Shown here piece after piece: positions 28,794-36,822 of a stretch of 64,000 bases of DNA (position 1 is the first letter of the stretch; each line of letters begins with the position of its first letter). The DNA comes from DAHVFK01 sp035310985 (GTDB taxonomy: Bacteria; Pseudomonadota; Gammaproteobacteria; Burkholderiales; SG8-39), in assembly GCA_035310985.1 (NCBI GenBank), contig DATGDH010000139.1:1-64000 (forward strand). The letters run 5' to 3'. The position numbers and the translations under genes were made by a program. The notes beneath the pieces are model-generated. The model searched no databases. It was not told the DNA's origin and saw only the letters and a program-made list of their open reading frames with translations.

Positions 28794-28979
28794 TCAGATT
28801 TGGACCATCTCGAAGTCTTCCTTGCGCGCACCGCACTCCGGACAGGTCCAGTTTATCGGCACGTCTTCCCAGCGTGTCCCAGGCGGGAGGCCCTCCTCGG
28901 GCAGGCCCGCGGCTTCGTCGTAAACGAAGCCGCAGATCAGACACATCCAGCTACGATAGTTCTGCTCGTTGTCGGCCAT
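28794..28979 (-). CDS. Rubredoxin
   Basis: 61 aa. Two CxxC iron knuckles, CLICGFVYDE and CPECGARKEDFEM, with the GLPPGTRWEDVPINW core, define a single-iron rubredoxin used as a one-electron carrier. The ATG at 28977-28979 gives the usual length; an upstream extension to 29015 looks non-coding. TAAGAT on the minus strand (29014-29019) is a possible -10. The gene lies head-to-head with thiD. Confidence 0.92.
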   Translation of the reverse strand: MADNEQNYRSWMCLICGFVYDEAAGLPEEGLPPGTRWEDVPINWTCPECGARKEDFEMVQI

Positions 28980-28999
28980 GCGGGCGCTGCGGGGTGCGT

Positions 29000-29019
29000 T
29001 AAAATGGCCCGGCATCTTA
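29000..29019. promoter_or_regulatory. Divergent -10 elements for thiD (plus) and rubredoxin (minus)
   Basis: TAAAAT at 29000-29005 on the plus strand and TAAGAT at 29014-29019 on the minus strand are the only AT-rich hexamers between the two divergent starts. No good -35 was found. No thiamine-pyrophosphate riboswitch motif was seen in the 60-nt thiD leader. Confidence 0.35.
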
Positions 29020-29060
29020 GCGTATTCCGCCGCACCCGATTCCCCGGGGCGACCTCCCGC

Positions 29061-29900
29061 GTGCCTCCCCTACCTCCCATCGTGCTCACTTTCGCGGCGT
29101 CCGACCCCACCGGCGGTGCGGGGCTGCAAGCCGACTTGCTCACCCTCGCGAGCATGGGCTGCCACCCGCTGTCGGTCGTCACGGCGCTGACCGTTCAGGA
29201 CACGCACGGCGTCGAGGGCCTGATCGCTGTGGAGGCCGATTTGGTCGCCGCTCAGGCGCGGCTACTGCTCGAGGACGTGCCGGTTGACGCATTCAAGGTC
29301 GGCGTGCTCGGCTCACGCGACAACATCGCGGCCGTCGCGAAGGTCGTGTCGGACTACCCGGACGTCCCGCTGGTCCTCGACCCGGTGCTCGCCTCGGGGC
29401 GGGGCGATCCCCTGGCAAGCGAGGAAATGCTGGACGCCCTGCGCGAGTGGCTGCTCCCTGTGTCGACCATCGTCACGCCAAACAGCCTGGAACTACGGCG
29501 ACTTGCCGGGAAAGGTGGCGGCGCCGAACGCGATGCGCCCGATCTCGACGCGTGCGCGCGGCGGCTGCTCGCCCTAGGTTGCAAGTACCTGCTCGTGACG
29601 GGCACGCACGAGCCGGGCAACGAGGTGGTAAACACGCTCTATGGGCGGCAGGGGGTGCTGCGCAGCGACCGCTGGCAGCGCTTGCCCGATAGCTACCACG
29701 GCTCGGGCTGCACCCTCGCCTCGGCGATCGCCGCGGCTCTGGCCAACAGGCTCGCCGTGTCCGAGGCCGTGCGCGAGGCGCAGGAATACACTTGGCAGGC
29801 ACTGGCCAGGGGATTTCGCCCCGGGACGGGTCAATTCCTGCCCGACCGGTTCTTTTGGGCGCGCGATGTGAAGCACGAGTCGAACGTCGGCGCGCCATGA
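29061..29900 (+). CDS. thiD: Hydroxymethylpyrimidine (phosphate) kinase
   Basis: 279 aa ribokinase-like enzyme phosphorylating HMP and HMP-P in thiamine synthesis. FAASDPTGGAGLQADLLTLA at the N-terminus, TALTVQDTHGV and the C-terminal GSGCTLASAIAAALA anion hole are diagnostic. A GTG at 29061 (GTG CCT CCC) is taken as start because it directly precedes the conserved PPIVLTFAASD; the frame runs further up but overlaps the rubredoxin gene. It overlaps thiE by ATGA. Confidence 0.92.
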   Translation: MPPLPPIVLTFAASDPTGGAGLQADLLTLASMGCHPLSVVTALTVQDTHGVEGLIAVEADLVAAQARLLLEDVPVDAFKVGVLGSRDNIAAVAKVVSDYPDVPLVLDPVLASGRGDPLASEEMLDALREWLLPVSTIVTPNSLELRRLAGKGGGAERDAPDLDACARRLLALGCKYLLVTGTHEPGNEVVNTLYGRQGVLRSDRWQRLPDSYHGSGCTLASAIAAALANRLAVSEAVREAQEYTWQALARGFRPGTGQFLPDRFFWARDVKHESNVGAP

Positions 29901-30538
29901 AGATGTCCGGTCTTTACGCCATCACGCCGGACTGCGCAGACAGCGAGACCCTGCTCGCCAAGGTACGCGCGGCGCTGCAATCTGCGCATCTGGGCGGGTG
30001 GGCAGCCCTGCAATACCGCAACAAGGCCGCCGGACCAGCACGGCGCGCGGCCGAGGCCCACGCGCTGGCGGCCCTGTGTCGTGCGCGTGGCGTGCCGTTC
30101 ATCGTCAACGACGATGTGGAGCTCGCGCTGGCGAGCGGCGCCGACGGCGTACACCTCGGGCGCGACGACTGCGCGCTCGCCGCGGCGCGCACGCGGCTCG
30201 GCGAGCGGCTGCTGGGCGCCTCGTGCTATGACCGGCTCGACCTCGCGCGCACGGCGCTCGCGGCCGGAGCCGACTACGTCGCGTTTGGCAGCGTTTATCC
30301 TTCGACCACCAAGCCCGGCGCGGTAGGCGCGCCGCTCGCGCTGTTCGCTGCGGCGCGCGCGCTGGGCGTCCCCGTTGTCGCGATCGGCGGGATCACCCTG
30401 GAGCGCGCCGCGGAAGTGTTGCGCGCCGGGGCGGATTGTCTCGCAGTGATCTCGGACTTGTTCGACACGCCCGACATTGCGGCGCGGGCGCGCGCCTATG
30501 CCAACCTGTTTGCCGCTCAAGCGAGCCTTTCAGCATGA
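29897..30538 (+). CDS. thiE: Thiamine-phosphate synthase
   Basis: 213 aa TIM barrel that joins HMP-PP and thiazole phosphate. Motifs: LYAITPDC, the LQYRNKAAGPA substrate segment, FIVNDDVELAL, DGVHLGRDDCAL, GSVYPSTTKPGA (phosphate loop) and VVAIGGITLERAAEV. It is coupled to thiD (ATGA) and to hemL (4-nt overlap), so the three are one transcript. Confidence 0.94.
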   Translation: MKMSGLYAITPDCADSETLLAKVRAALQSAHLGGWAALQYRNKAAGPARRAAEAHALAALCRARGVPFIVNDDVELALASGADGVHLGRDDCALAAARTRLGERLLGASCYDRLDLARTALAAGADYVAFGSVYPSTTKPGAVGAPLALFAAARALGVPVVAIGGITLERAAEVLRAGADCLAVISDLFDTPDIAARARAYANLFAAQASLSA

Positions 30539-31818
30539 CGAGCCGTAGCGAGGAACTGTTCAATCGGGCCCAGTTGCGCATTCCCGCGGGGGTCAACTCG
30601 CCAGTGCGCGCGTTCCGTGCGGTCGGGGGAACGCCGCCATTCTTCGAACGCGCCGCCGGCGCCTATCTCTGGGACGTCGAGGGACGCCGCTACATCGATT
30701 ACGTGGGCTCTTGGGGCCCGATGGTGGCCGGGCACACCCACCCCGCGGTGGTCGCCGCGGTGCGGGGTGCCGCCGCGCGTGCCCTCTCATTCGGCGCACC
30801 CACCGAGGCGGAGGTGGAACTCGCGGAGACCATCTGCCGCCTGGTGCCTTCAGTCGAGATGGTGCGGCTCGTATCCTCCGGCACCGAGGCCACCATGAGC
30901 GCGATTCGATTGGCGCGCGGCTTCACCGGGCGCGACACCATCGTGAAATTCGAGGGTTGCTACCACGGGCACGCGGATAGCCTGTTGGTGAAGGCTGGAT
31001 CCGGAGCGCTCACCTTCGGCCATCCGAGCTCGGCAGGCGTACCGGCGGATACCGCCGCGCACACCATGGTGCTGCCCTACAACGACATCGCCGCAGTGCG
31101 CGCACTATTCGCCGCGCGTGGCGCGGAGATCGCCTGCGTGATCGTCGAGCCCGTCGCCGGGAACATGAATCTCGTGCTACCCGCACGCGGCTTTCTCGAA
31201 GCACTGCGCGACGAGTGCACGCGCCACAGGGCTCTGCTGGTGTTCGACGAGGTCATGACTGGTTTTCGCGTCGCCACGGGCGGCGCGCAGCAATGCTTCG
31301 GGATTAGGCCCGATCTCACCACGCTCGGCAAGGTGATCGGCGGCGGCATGCCGGTGGGGGCGTTCGGCGGTCGGCGCGATGTCATGCTGCATATCGCACC
31401 TCTCGGTCCGGTGTACCAGGCGGGAACGCTGTCGGGCAACCCGGTCGCGGTCGCTGCGGGTCTGGCGACGCTGGCGCTGGTCGAAGCGCCCGGCTTTCAG
31501 GAGCGCATCGAGGCGAGCACGCGCGCCCTGGCCGAGGGCCTCGCGACCGAGGCCACGCGCGCGGGCATAGCATTCTCGGTGCAATCGATCGGCAGCATGT
31601 TTGGCATCTACTTCCGCGCGCTGCCGCCGACCAGCTTTGCACAGGTAATGGAGTGCAACCGCGAGCGTTTCAATCGATTCTTCCATGAAATGCTCGCGCG
31701 CGGCGTTTATCTCGCTCCTTCGGCGTACGAGGCCGGATTCGTGTCGGCGGCGCACGGCGCGACCGAGATCGAAGCGACCCTCGCCGCAGCACGGGCCGCG
31801 TTCGCCGCACTTGCCTGA
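30535..31818 (+). CDS. hemL: Glutamate-1-semialdehyde 2,1-aminomutase
   Basis: 427 aa PLP enzyme making 5-aminolevulinate in the C5 haem pathway. IPAGVNSPVRAFRAVGG, SSGTEATMSAIRLARGFTGR, the YHGHAD segment and the PLP lysine in TTLGKVIGGGMPVGAFGG are present, and length is normal. It overlaps the thiE stop by 4 nt, and a thiE-hemL linkage is common in betaproteobacteria. It converges on mtgA. Confidence 0.95.
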   Translation: MTSRSEELFNRAQLRIPAGVNSPVRAFRAVGGTPPFFERAAGAYLWDVEGRRYIDYVGSWGPMVAGHTHPAVVAAVRGAAARALSFGAPTEAEVELAETICRLVPSVEMVRLVSSGTEATMSAIRLARGFTGRDTIVKFEGCYHGHADSLLVKAGSGALTFGHPSSAGVPADTAAHTMVLPYNDIAAVRALFAARGAEIACVIVEPVAGNMNLVLPARGFLEALRDECTRHRALLVFDEVMTGFRVATGGAQQCFGIRPDLTTLGKVIGGGMPVGAFGGRRDVMLHIAPLGPVYQAGTLSGNPVAVAAGLATLALVEAPGFQERIEASTRALAEGLATEATRAGIAFSVQSIGSMFGIYFRALPPTSFAQVMECNRERFNRFFHEMLARGVYLAPSAYEAGFVSAAHGATEIEATLAAARAAFAALA

Positions 31819-31820
31819 GG

Positions 31821-31872
31821 GGCGGCGCAGAACCTCGCGCCCTGCCGCGCGGCTCAGGGGATCTGCGCCGCC
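31821..31872. terminator. Inverted repeat between hemL and mtgA (U-less bidirectional terminator candidate)
   Basis: Perfect 10-bp arms GGCGGCGCAG (31821-31830) and CTGCGCCGCC (31863-31872) flank a 32-nt loop. A second pair, CCTGAG (31814-31819) and CTCAGG (31853-31858), offers an alternative fold. The repeat spans the 3' ends of both converging genes; no T-tract. Confidence 0.35.
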
Positions 31873-32552
31873 GGCATACGTGCGAGGATGGTGCGTACGC
31901 GGCCGGCGAGATAGCGGGTCGTGTAGCCGCGATCGTAGCGCGTCGGGCTGGGCAGGATAGCCGCCAGCCAGGCCGACTGCTCCGGCGTCAGCTCGCCGGC
32001 CGACACGCCGAAGTGGTGCCGCGCCGCGGCTTCGGCGCCGAAGATATCTTCGCCCCACTGCGCGAAGTTGAGATACAGCTCGAGGATGCGGCGCTTGGAC
32101 AGAGTTTGCTCGAGCATCCATGTGATTAGCGCCTCCTCACCCTTTCGTGCCCAGGTGCGCTCGCCAGAGAGAAAGAGGTTCTTCGCAAGCTGTTGGCTGA
32201 TGGTCGACGCACCTGCGACCACCCTGCCCTCGCGCTCATTCTTCTCGATCGCTTTCTGGATCGCCTCCCAGTCGAAACCCTGATGGTCGAGGAACTTGGC
32301 GTCTTCGGCAGCGACGACGGCGCGCTTCAGGTTAGCGGAAATCCGCGCGTAAGGAATCCAGCGATGCTGCAGCCGGGCCCTCGCATCATGTTCGCGCAGT
32401 TGCGCGAGGCGCTCCTGCATGAAGGCGGTTTGCGCCGGGTCGTGACTTTTCAACCACAGCACCTGGCCGTAGAACCACAGCTGCAGCGCCAAGAACACGA
32501 ACGCAACCAGTCCGGCCACGAAGCCAAGCAGCTTGGGGGTTCGACGGCGCAC
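31854..32552 (-). CDS. mtgA: Monofunctional peptidoglycan glycosyltransferase
   Basis: 232 aa. One N-terminal membrane helix (LLGFVAGLVAFVFLALQLWF) precedes a GT51 domain with the catalytic Glu in AAEDAKFLDHQGFDW, GASTISQQLAKNLFLSGERT and KRRILELYLNFAQWGEDIFG. It polymerises lipid II into glycan strands at the outer face of the inner membrane. There is no transpeptidase domain, so it is not a class A PBP. It follows aroE by 12 nt; the linkage is frequent in betaproteobacteria. Confidence 0.94.
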   Translation of the reverse strand: MRRRTPKLLGFVAGLVAFVFLALQLWFYGQVLWLKSHDPAQTAFMQERLAQLREHDARARLQHRWIPYARISANLKRAVVAAEDAKFLDHQGFDWEAIQKAIEKNEREGRVVAGASTISQQLAKNLFLSGERTWARKGEEALITWMLEQTLSKRRILELYLNFAQWGEDIFGAEAAARHHFGVSAGELTPEQSAWLAAILPSPTRYDRGYTTRYLAGRVRTILARMPAAQIP

Positions 32553-32564
32553 CGGAACTGCCGC

Positions 32565-33377
32565 TCAGCGCACGCGCAGGGCGGCGAGCACGGCACGGGT
32601 GTCAGGACGCACGCCTCGCCAGATGAAGAAGGATTCCGCGGCCTGCTCGACCAGCATCCCTGCGCCGTCGCTCACGCGGGCGCCTGCGCGACGCGCATAC
32701 TCGAGGAACGGCGTATCGCGCCCGTACACCATGTCGTAGGCGAGTGCACCTTCCGCGAACAGCCCCACCTCTTGTGCCGGCGGTAGCGGCGGCAGTTCGC
32801 CGCGCAGCCCCGCCGACGTCGCGTTGATCACTAGGTCGAACGCGCGCGCCGCGAGCCCCGCGTAGCCGGTTCCCTCGATACCGGGAAAACGCGTCGCCAA
32901 GGCGACCGAGCGCTCGACGGTACGGTTGGCGACCACCAGCTCCCGCACGCCCGCCGCCAGCAGCGGCTGCAGCACTCCCTGCGCGGCGCCGCCCGCTCCG
33001 AGTACCACCACTTTCTTGCCGCGCAGCGTCACGCCGATGTTGGCCTCGAGGTCGCGTACCAGCCCGATTCCGTCGGTGTTGTCGCCCCACGGTGCGCCGC
33101 GGTCGAGCACCAGCGTATTGACGCTACGCGCCGCGCGCGCGCGCTCGCTCGTGGAGGCACAGTAGGCGAACGCCTGCTCCTTGAAGGGCAGGGTTACGTT
33201 CGCACCGCTCCCGCCCGCAGCGCGGAACGCGTCCACCGCGCGCGCGAAGCCGTCGATGGGCGCCTCGATCGCCTCGTAGCTCATGTCCTGGCCGGTATCG
33301 CGCGCGAAGCGCGCATGGATCCACGGCGATTTCGAGTGCGCGACAGGGTTGCCGATCACGGCGTAGCGCGCCGTCAT
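32565..33377 (-). CDS. aroE: Shikimate dehydrogenase (NADP)
   Basis: 270 aa. Reduces 3-dehydroshikimate. The N-terminal YAVIGNPVAHSKSPWIH, the catalytic Lys in NVTLPFKEQAF, GDNTDGIGLVRDL, a Rossmann VVVLGAGGAAQGVL and INATSAGLRGE mark AroE proper rather than the YdiB/quinate enzymes. It begins 3 nt after the tonB stop and ends 12 nt before mtgA. aroQ lies separately at 39.5 kb. Confidence 0.95.
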   Translation of the reverse strand: MTARYAVIGNPVAHSKSPWIHARFARDTGQDMSYEAIEAPIDGFARAVDAFRAAGGSGANVTLPFKEQAFAYCASTSERARAARSVNTLVLDRGAPWGDNTDGIGLVRDLEANIGVTLRGKKVVVLGAGGAAQGVLQPLLAAGVRELVVANRTVERSVALATRFPGIEGTGYAGLAARAFDLVINATSAGLRGELPPLPPAQEVGLFAEGALAYDMVYGRDTPFLEYARRAGARVSDGAGMLVEQAAESFFIWRGVRPDTRAVLAALRVR

Positions 33378-33380
33378 GGG

Positions 33381-34319
33381 CTACTCTGTCCAGATCTTGT
33401 CGCCCTGCCCGAAAAACCAGGTACGGGTGATCACGAGCAGGTCGGTGTCCTTGCGGATATCGGGGGGAAACGGTGCGAACGGCGAGGCCATGCGTACGAT
33501 CTTGAAGGCGGCCTGATCCAGCGCCTTGAGTCCCGAGGATCGGTCGAGCTCGATGGAATCGACGCTGCCGTCAGGCCGGATCGTTACCGTGAGGCGAAGA
33601 TTACCGTACAGCTTGCCGCGCGCTTCGGCCGGATAATTTATCGTCCCAATGCGCTCGACCTTCTGACGCCAATCCTCCTCGTACTGAGCGAATCGATACT
33701 CGGTCGCGCGCGCGCCGATGAATTGCTTGCGCGGGCGCTTCTCGTATTCCTCGATGCGCCGGTCGATCTGCGCCTGCAGCTTCATCGCCGCGAGCGACAG
33801 ATCGGCGAGATCGCGGCCCGATGCCTGGGGCGCGGGGTCGTCGGCCGGCGCGCGCCGCTCGGTCGTCGGGGTCTCGACACGCTGCTTTTGCGCCTCGGCC
33901 AGCAACCGCCGCTGCTGATGCTCGAGCTGGCGCTGTCGACGTTGTGCCGCCGCGAGGTCTTTGCCGGGATGCCGCGGGGAAGTCTTTGGCAGCGAGGTCT
34001 TAGCGTGCCGGTCCTGCTCGGTATTGCCGCCGCGGTCGAGGTTGGCCTGTGCCAGCACGTCCGCCTGAACCGGCTTGTCCCGGGTCTTCGCGTTGACCAG
34101 CGCCACTTCGAGCGGCTCGTTCGCCGAGCGCCAGCGCACCGATTCCGGAAAGCGGAAGTGCGTCGCGAGCACGATGCCGTGCAGCAACAGCGAGATCCCG
34201 ACCGATACGTACAGCACCCGTGTTTGCGGGTCGCTCCTTACCCAGAAATCCGGGGGTCGAAAAACGCCTGTCGCGATCGCTGCCTGCAAATTGCCCTCAC
34301 GCCGTCGACTTGCCGCCAT
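33381..34319 (-). CDS. tonB: TonB-like energy-transducing protein
   Basis: 312 aa. A cytoplasmic tail is followed by one membrane helix (VLYVSVGISLLLHGIVLATHF, residues about 35-55), a long Gln/Arg/Lys-rich helical linker (KDLAAAQRRQRQLEHQQRRL) and a C-terminal TonB_C domain (RIGTINYPAEARGKLYGNLR, PDGSVDSIELDRSSG). No exbB or exbD is adjacent, so its partners lie elsewhere. The ATG at 34317-34319 starts 1 nt after the upstream ribonuclease stop. The linker is unusually basic and coiled-coil-like rather than Pro-Lys rich. Confidence 0.8.
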   Translation of the reverse strand: MAASRRREGNLQAAIATGVFRPPDFWVRSDPQTRVLYVSVGISLLLHGIVLATHFRFPESVRWRSANEPLEVALVNAKTRDKPVQADVLAQANLDRGGNTEQDRHAKTSLPKTSPRHPGKDLAAAQRRQRQLEHQQRRLLAEAQKQRVETPTTERRAPADDPAPQASGRDLADLSLAAMKLQAQIDRRIEEYEKRPRKQFIGARATEYRFAQYEEDWRQKVERIGTINYPAEARGKLYGNLRLTVTIRPDGSVDSIELDRSSGLKALDQAAFKIVRMASPFAPFPPDIRKDTDLLVITRTWFFGQGDKIWTE

Positions 34320-34320
34320 T

Positions 34321-36204
34321 CTAATGGCTATCTTGCAGCGCGGCCGGCGTGCTTGATCCGCCGTTGCCCGACAGCGTCTCGCGGTACACGCAAGCGAGGC
34401 TGCGCTCGAAAAGGTCGATCCCTTCCAGCTCGAGGCGCACGCGCGCACCCGGTTCGAGCGCTGGCAGAGAAGGCACTCGCGCGGTCAGCGGCAGTCCCTC
34501 GAGGCGCACCATGCGTTCGCGCAGCACCACCGCGTCCGCGTGAGTCAGCTTTTCCTGCAGAAGCCAGCGCAGGCTCCAGTAAGCCTCCATCGCTCGCTGA
34601 TGCTCGTCAAAGCGCGCGTGCGTCACCTCGAAAGCGCGTATTGCGCTAAGGAGCGCTTCCGAGTTGCGCGCGAACGGAGCACGGCGCCCGGCGAGCGACG
34701 CGCCGAGCTGCCACTGGTTGAGCAGGTCGACGTAGCGCCGCAGTGGCGAGCTCATCCAGGCATAGCACGACACGCCGAGTCCCTCGTGCGCCTCGGGATA
34801 GGTGCTCATGCGGACCTTGCCCGAGGACTGCACGCGATAGATCGCAGCCACGTCGCGCTCGGCCAGAAGCTCGCCCCAGGTGGTATTGGCGACGATCATG
34901 AGCTCCGATACCAGCTTGTCGAGCGGCGCGCCGCGCACACGCTGCTCGACGCGAACGCGCCCGTCGGCGATGCGGAACACGTAGTCCACCATGCCGGCGT
35001 TGACGCTCGGCTTGCCGCGTCTGTCTTCGAGCGCGCAGGCGAAGCGCCAGAGCGTGCGCAGCTCTTCCTCGAAGGCTTTTTCCGTCCGCGCGCCAGACGG
35101 CAGGGTTTCGTTCAGCGACCGATACTCCGCATGACGCAGGTTGGCGGCGATGCGCACTCGCTCCACGCGCGAGTGATGACCGCGCAGCGAGAAGTCGCGC
35201 GTCGAGACGTTCAGGTACAGGGAGAACGCCGGGCGCACCTGGCCTGCGTCCAGCGAATAGCCGCCGATCACGTCTTCGGGCAGCATCGTGTACTTGGCGC
35301 CCGGCATGTAGGCGGTCGAAAGGCGCCCGCGCGCCAGCGCATCGAGGGGCGAGCCCGGCCCGATTCCCAGCGACGGCGCGGCGATGTGAATGCCGATGCG
35401 CAATTCATCATCCGTCACGCGGGTCACCGAGAAGGCGTCGTCGATCTCCGTGGTCCCGACGTCATCCAGGCTAAAAGCCTGCACCGCAGCGAGCGGCAGG
35501 TCCTCCGGGGGCGGTGGAGTCTGGTGATCGGGGAAACGCGTGCCGCGCGGGAAGAACTCGAACAGGAAACGGTTCAGGTGGAAATCGTGGCTGTCCGAGA
35601 GCAGGCCGCAGCGCTCGAACAGGCGTGCCGGAGCAAGACCGGTGTCCTCGCAAGCTTGCTCGAACGCCTTCGTTTCCGGCTTGTTGCGATCCGGGGCATA
35701 CAGAAGCTCCTCGCGCAGCGCCTCGATCTCCGGCGGGCACTCGAAGCGCGCCAGGCGCATTCGCCAATCGGTGATTTGCTCCAGCGTGCGCCGCTTCTTT
35801 TCCAGACCTGCTAGGGCGCGCTCGAGCGCGTCGGCGCTGGCAGCCTGATAGCGCCCACGCCCGCGCCGGTGGAAGTACACGGGCGCAGCATGCAGCTTGA
35901 ACAGCACACCCGCAGCCTCGACGGGGCTGGGCTCGCGGCCGACGTAGTCGCGCGCGAGCTGCCTGAAGTCGAATTCGGTGCTGCCGCAGCACTGCCACAG
36001 AAATTCGGTGTCGAGCCCGTCGGCAAAGTCACGCCCCTGCGCGATCAGTTCCGCGCCCTGGGGGCGTTCGAAGCTCATCAAGACGTTCGCGGCCTTGATC
36101 TTTGCGCGGCGCCCGTGAGGGCTTTCGACCTGATAGGACGCCGGCGCCTGAGAAAGCACCGCGCCGACCTTGAACTCGCCGTCCTCTTCGTACAAGACGT
36201 GCAT
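34321..36204 (-). CDS. RNB-domain exoribonuclease (RNase II/R family)
   Basis: 627 aa. The catalytic RNB domain carries the acidic cluster DDVGTTEIDDAFSV (near residue 250), HIAAPSLGIGPGSPLD, MPGAKYTMLPEDV, AGMVDYVFRIADGRV and SSPLRRYVDLLNQWQL. The N-terminal third replaces typical cold-shock domains, and the C-terminal S1 region is short (ARVRLELEGIDLFERS). It degrades RNA 3' to 5'. The length and divergent N-terminus fit the betaproteobacterial RNase II-like group more than RNase R. It is followed 1 nt later by tonB. Confidence 0.85.
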   Translation of the reverse strand: MHVLYEEDGEFKVGAVLSQAPASYQVESPHGRRAKIKAANVLMSFERPQGAELIAQGRDFADGLDTEFLWQCCGSTEFDFRQLARDYVGREPSPVEAAGVLFKLHAAPVYFHRRGRGRYQAASADALERALAGLEKKRRTLEQITDWRMRLARFECPPEIEALREELLYAPDRNKPETKAFEQACEDTGLAPARLFERCGLLSDSHDFHLNRFLFEFFPRGTRFPDHQTPPPPEDLPLAAVQAFSLDDVGTTEIDDAFSVTRVTDDELRIGIHIAAPSLGIGPGSPLDALARGRLSTAYMPGAKYTMLPEDVIGGYSLDAGQVRPAFSLYLNVSTRDFSLRGHHSRVERVRIAANLRHAEYRSLNETLPSGARTEKAFEEELRTLWRFACALEDRRGKPSVNAGMVDYVFRIADGRVRVEQRVRGAPLDKLVSELMIVANTTWGELLAERDVAAIYRVQSSGKVRMSTYPEAHEGLGVSCYAWMSSPLRRYVDLLNQWQLGASLAGRRAPFARNSEALLSAIRAFEVTHARFDEHQRAMEAYWSLRWLLQEKLTHADAVVLRERMVRLEGLPLTARVPSLPALEPGARVRLELEGIDLFERSLACVYRETLSGNGGSSTPAALQDSH

Positions 36205-36226
36205 GGGAGCCGCATCTCAAACGCGG

Positions 36227-36232
36227 ATTATA
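36227..36232 (-). promoter_or_regulatory. Candidate -10 element for the ribonuclease-tonB-aroE-mtgA genes
   Basis: Perfect TATAAT on the minus strand, 22 nt before the ATG at 36204, in the 45-nt gap after the esterase gene. No clear -35. It suggests the four downstream genes can be transcribed independently of mpl. Confidence 0.5.
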
Positions 36233-36249
36233 TAAAGCGTTGTGGCACG

Positions 36250-36822
36250 CTAGTGCCGCGCCAGCCCGGCGAAGGCCAGGATGCGCTCGATGTGCTCGGG
36301 GAAGCTGCGCAGCGTGTGATCGCCGCCATCGCGGATCACGCTACGGGCCCCCTCGTATTTGCGGGCGGCGGCGCGCCAATCGAGCACCTCATCGCCAGTT
36401 TCGAGCAAGAGCAAATAACGCTCCGGGTCGACACGCTCGACCGCCAGTGCGCGCCATCCGTCGAGGTCGGCGCGCGTAAGCTCGTAGCGCTCGCCCGTGT
36501 ACAGGTTCTGCTGCATTCCCAGGTAAGCCTCAAGGCCGATGTGGGGCGTAATGGCGGGATTGATCAGCACCGCACGCAGATCGTTCTTCTCGGCGAAGTA
36601 CGTGGCATAGAACCCACCGAGCGAGCTGCCGACGAGCGTCACGCGACGCGGCCCGAGGCGGGCCAGCTCGCCTTCGATGACGCGCACCGCGGCCTGCGGC
36701 CCGGCCGGAAGCGCCGGGCAGACGAGCTCGGACACCAAACCTCGCGCTTGCATAGCGGCGGCCAAGGTGCGCGCCTTGTGCGAAGCAGGCGCGCTGTTGA
36801 AGCCGTGCAGGTAGACGATCAT
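36250..36822 (-). CDS. yqiA: YqiA-type alpha/beta-hydrolase esterase
   Basis: 190 aa. The compact hydrolase starts MIVYLHGFNSAPASHKAR and has the nucleophile elbow LVGSSLGGFYATYFAE (Ser near residue 66). The Asp is probably in LLLETGDEVLDW and the His in RDGGDHTLRSF near 170. The UPF0227/YqiA family cleaves short acyl esters; its natural substrate is unknown. The start overlaps the mpl stop by 4 nt. Confidence 0.85.
   Translation of the reverse strand: MIVYLHGFNSAPASHKARTLAAAMQARGLVSELVCPALPAGPQAAVRVIEGELARLGPRRVTLVGSSLGGFYATYFAEKNDLRAVLINPAITPHIGLEAYLGMQQNLYTGERYELTRADLDGWRALAVERVDPERYLLLLETGDEVLDWRAAARKYEGARSVIRDGGDHTLRSFPEHIERILAFAGLARH

Noticed and set aside
29000..29061. TPP riboswitch before thiD-thiE
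   Set aside because: The leader is about 50 nt, too short, and lacks the conserved THI-box sequence.
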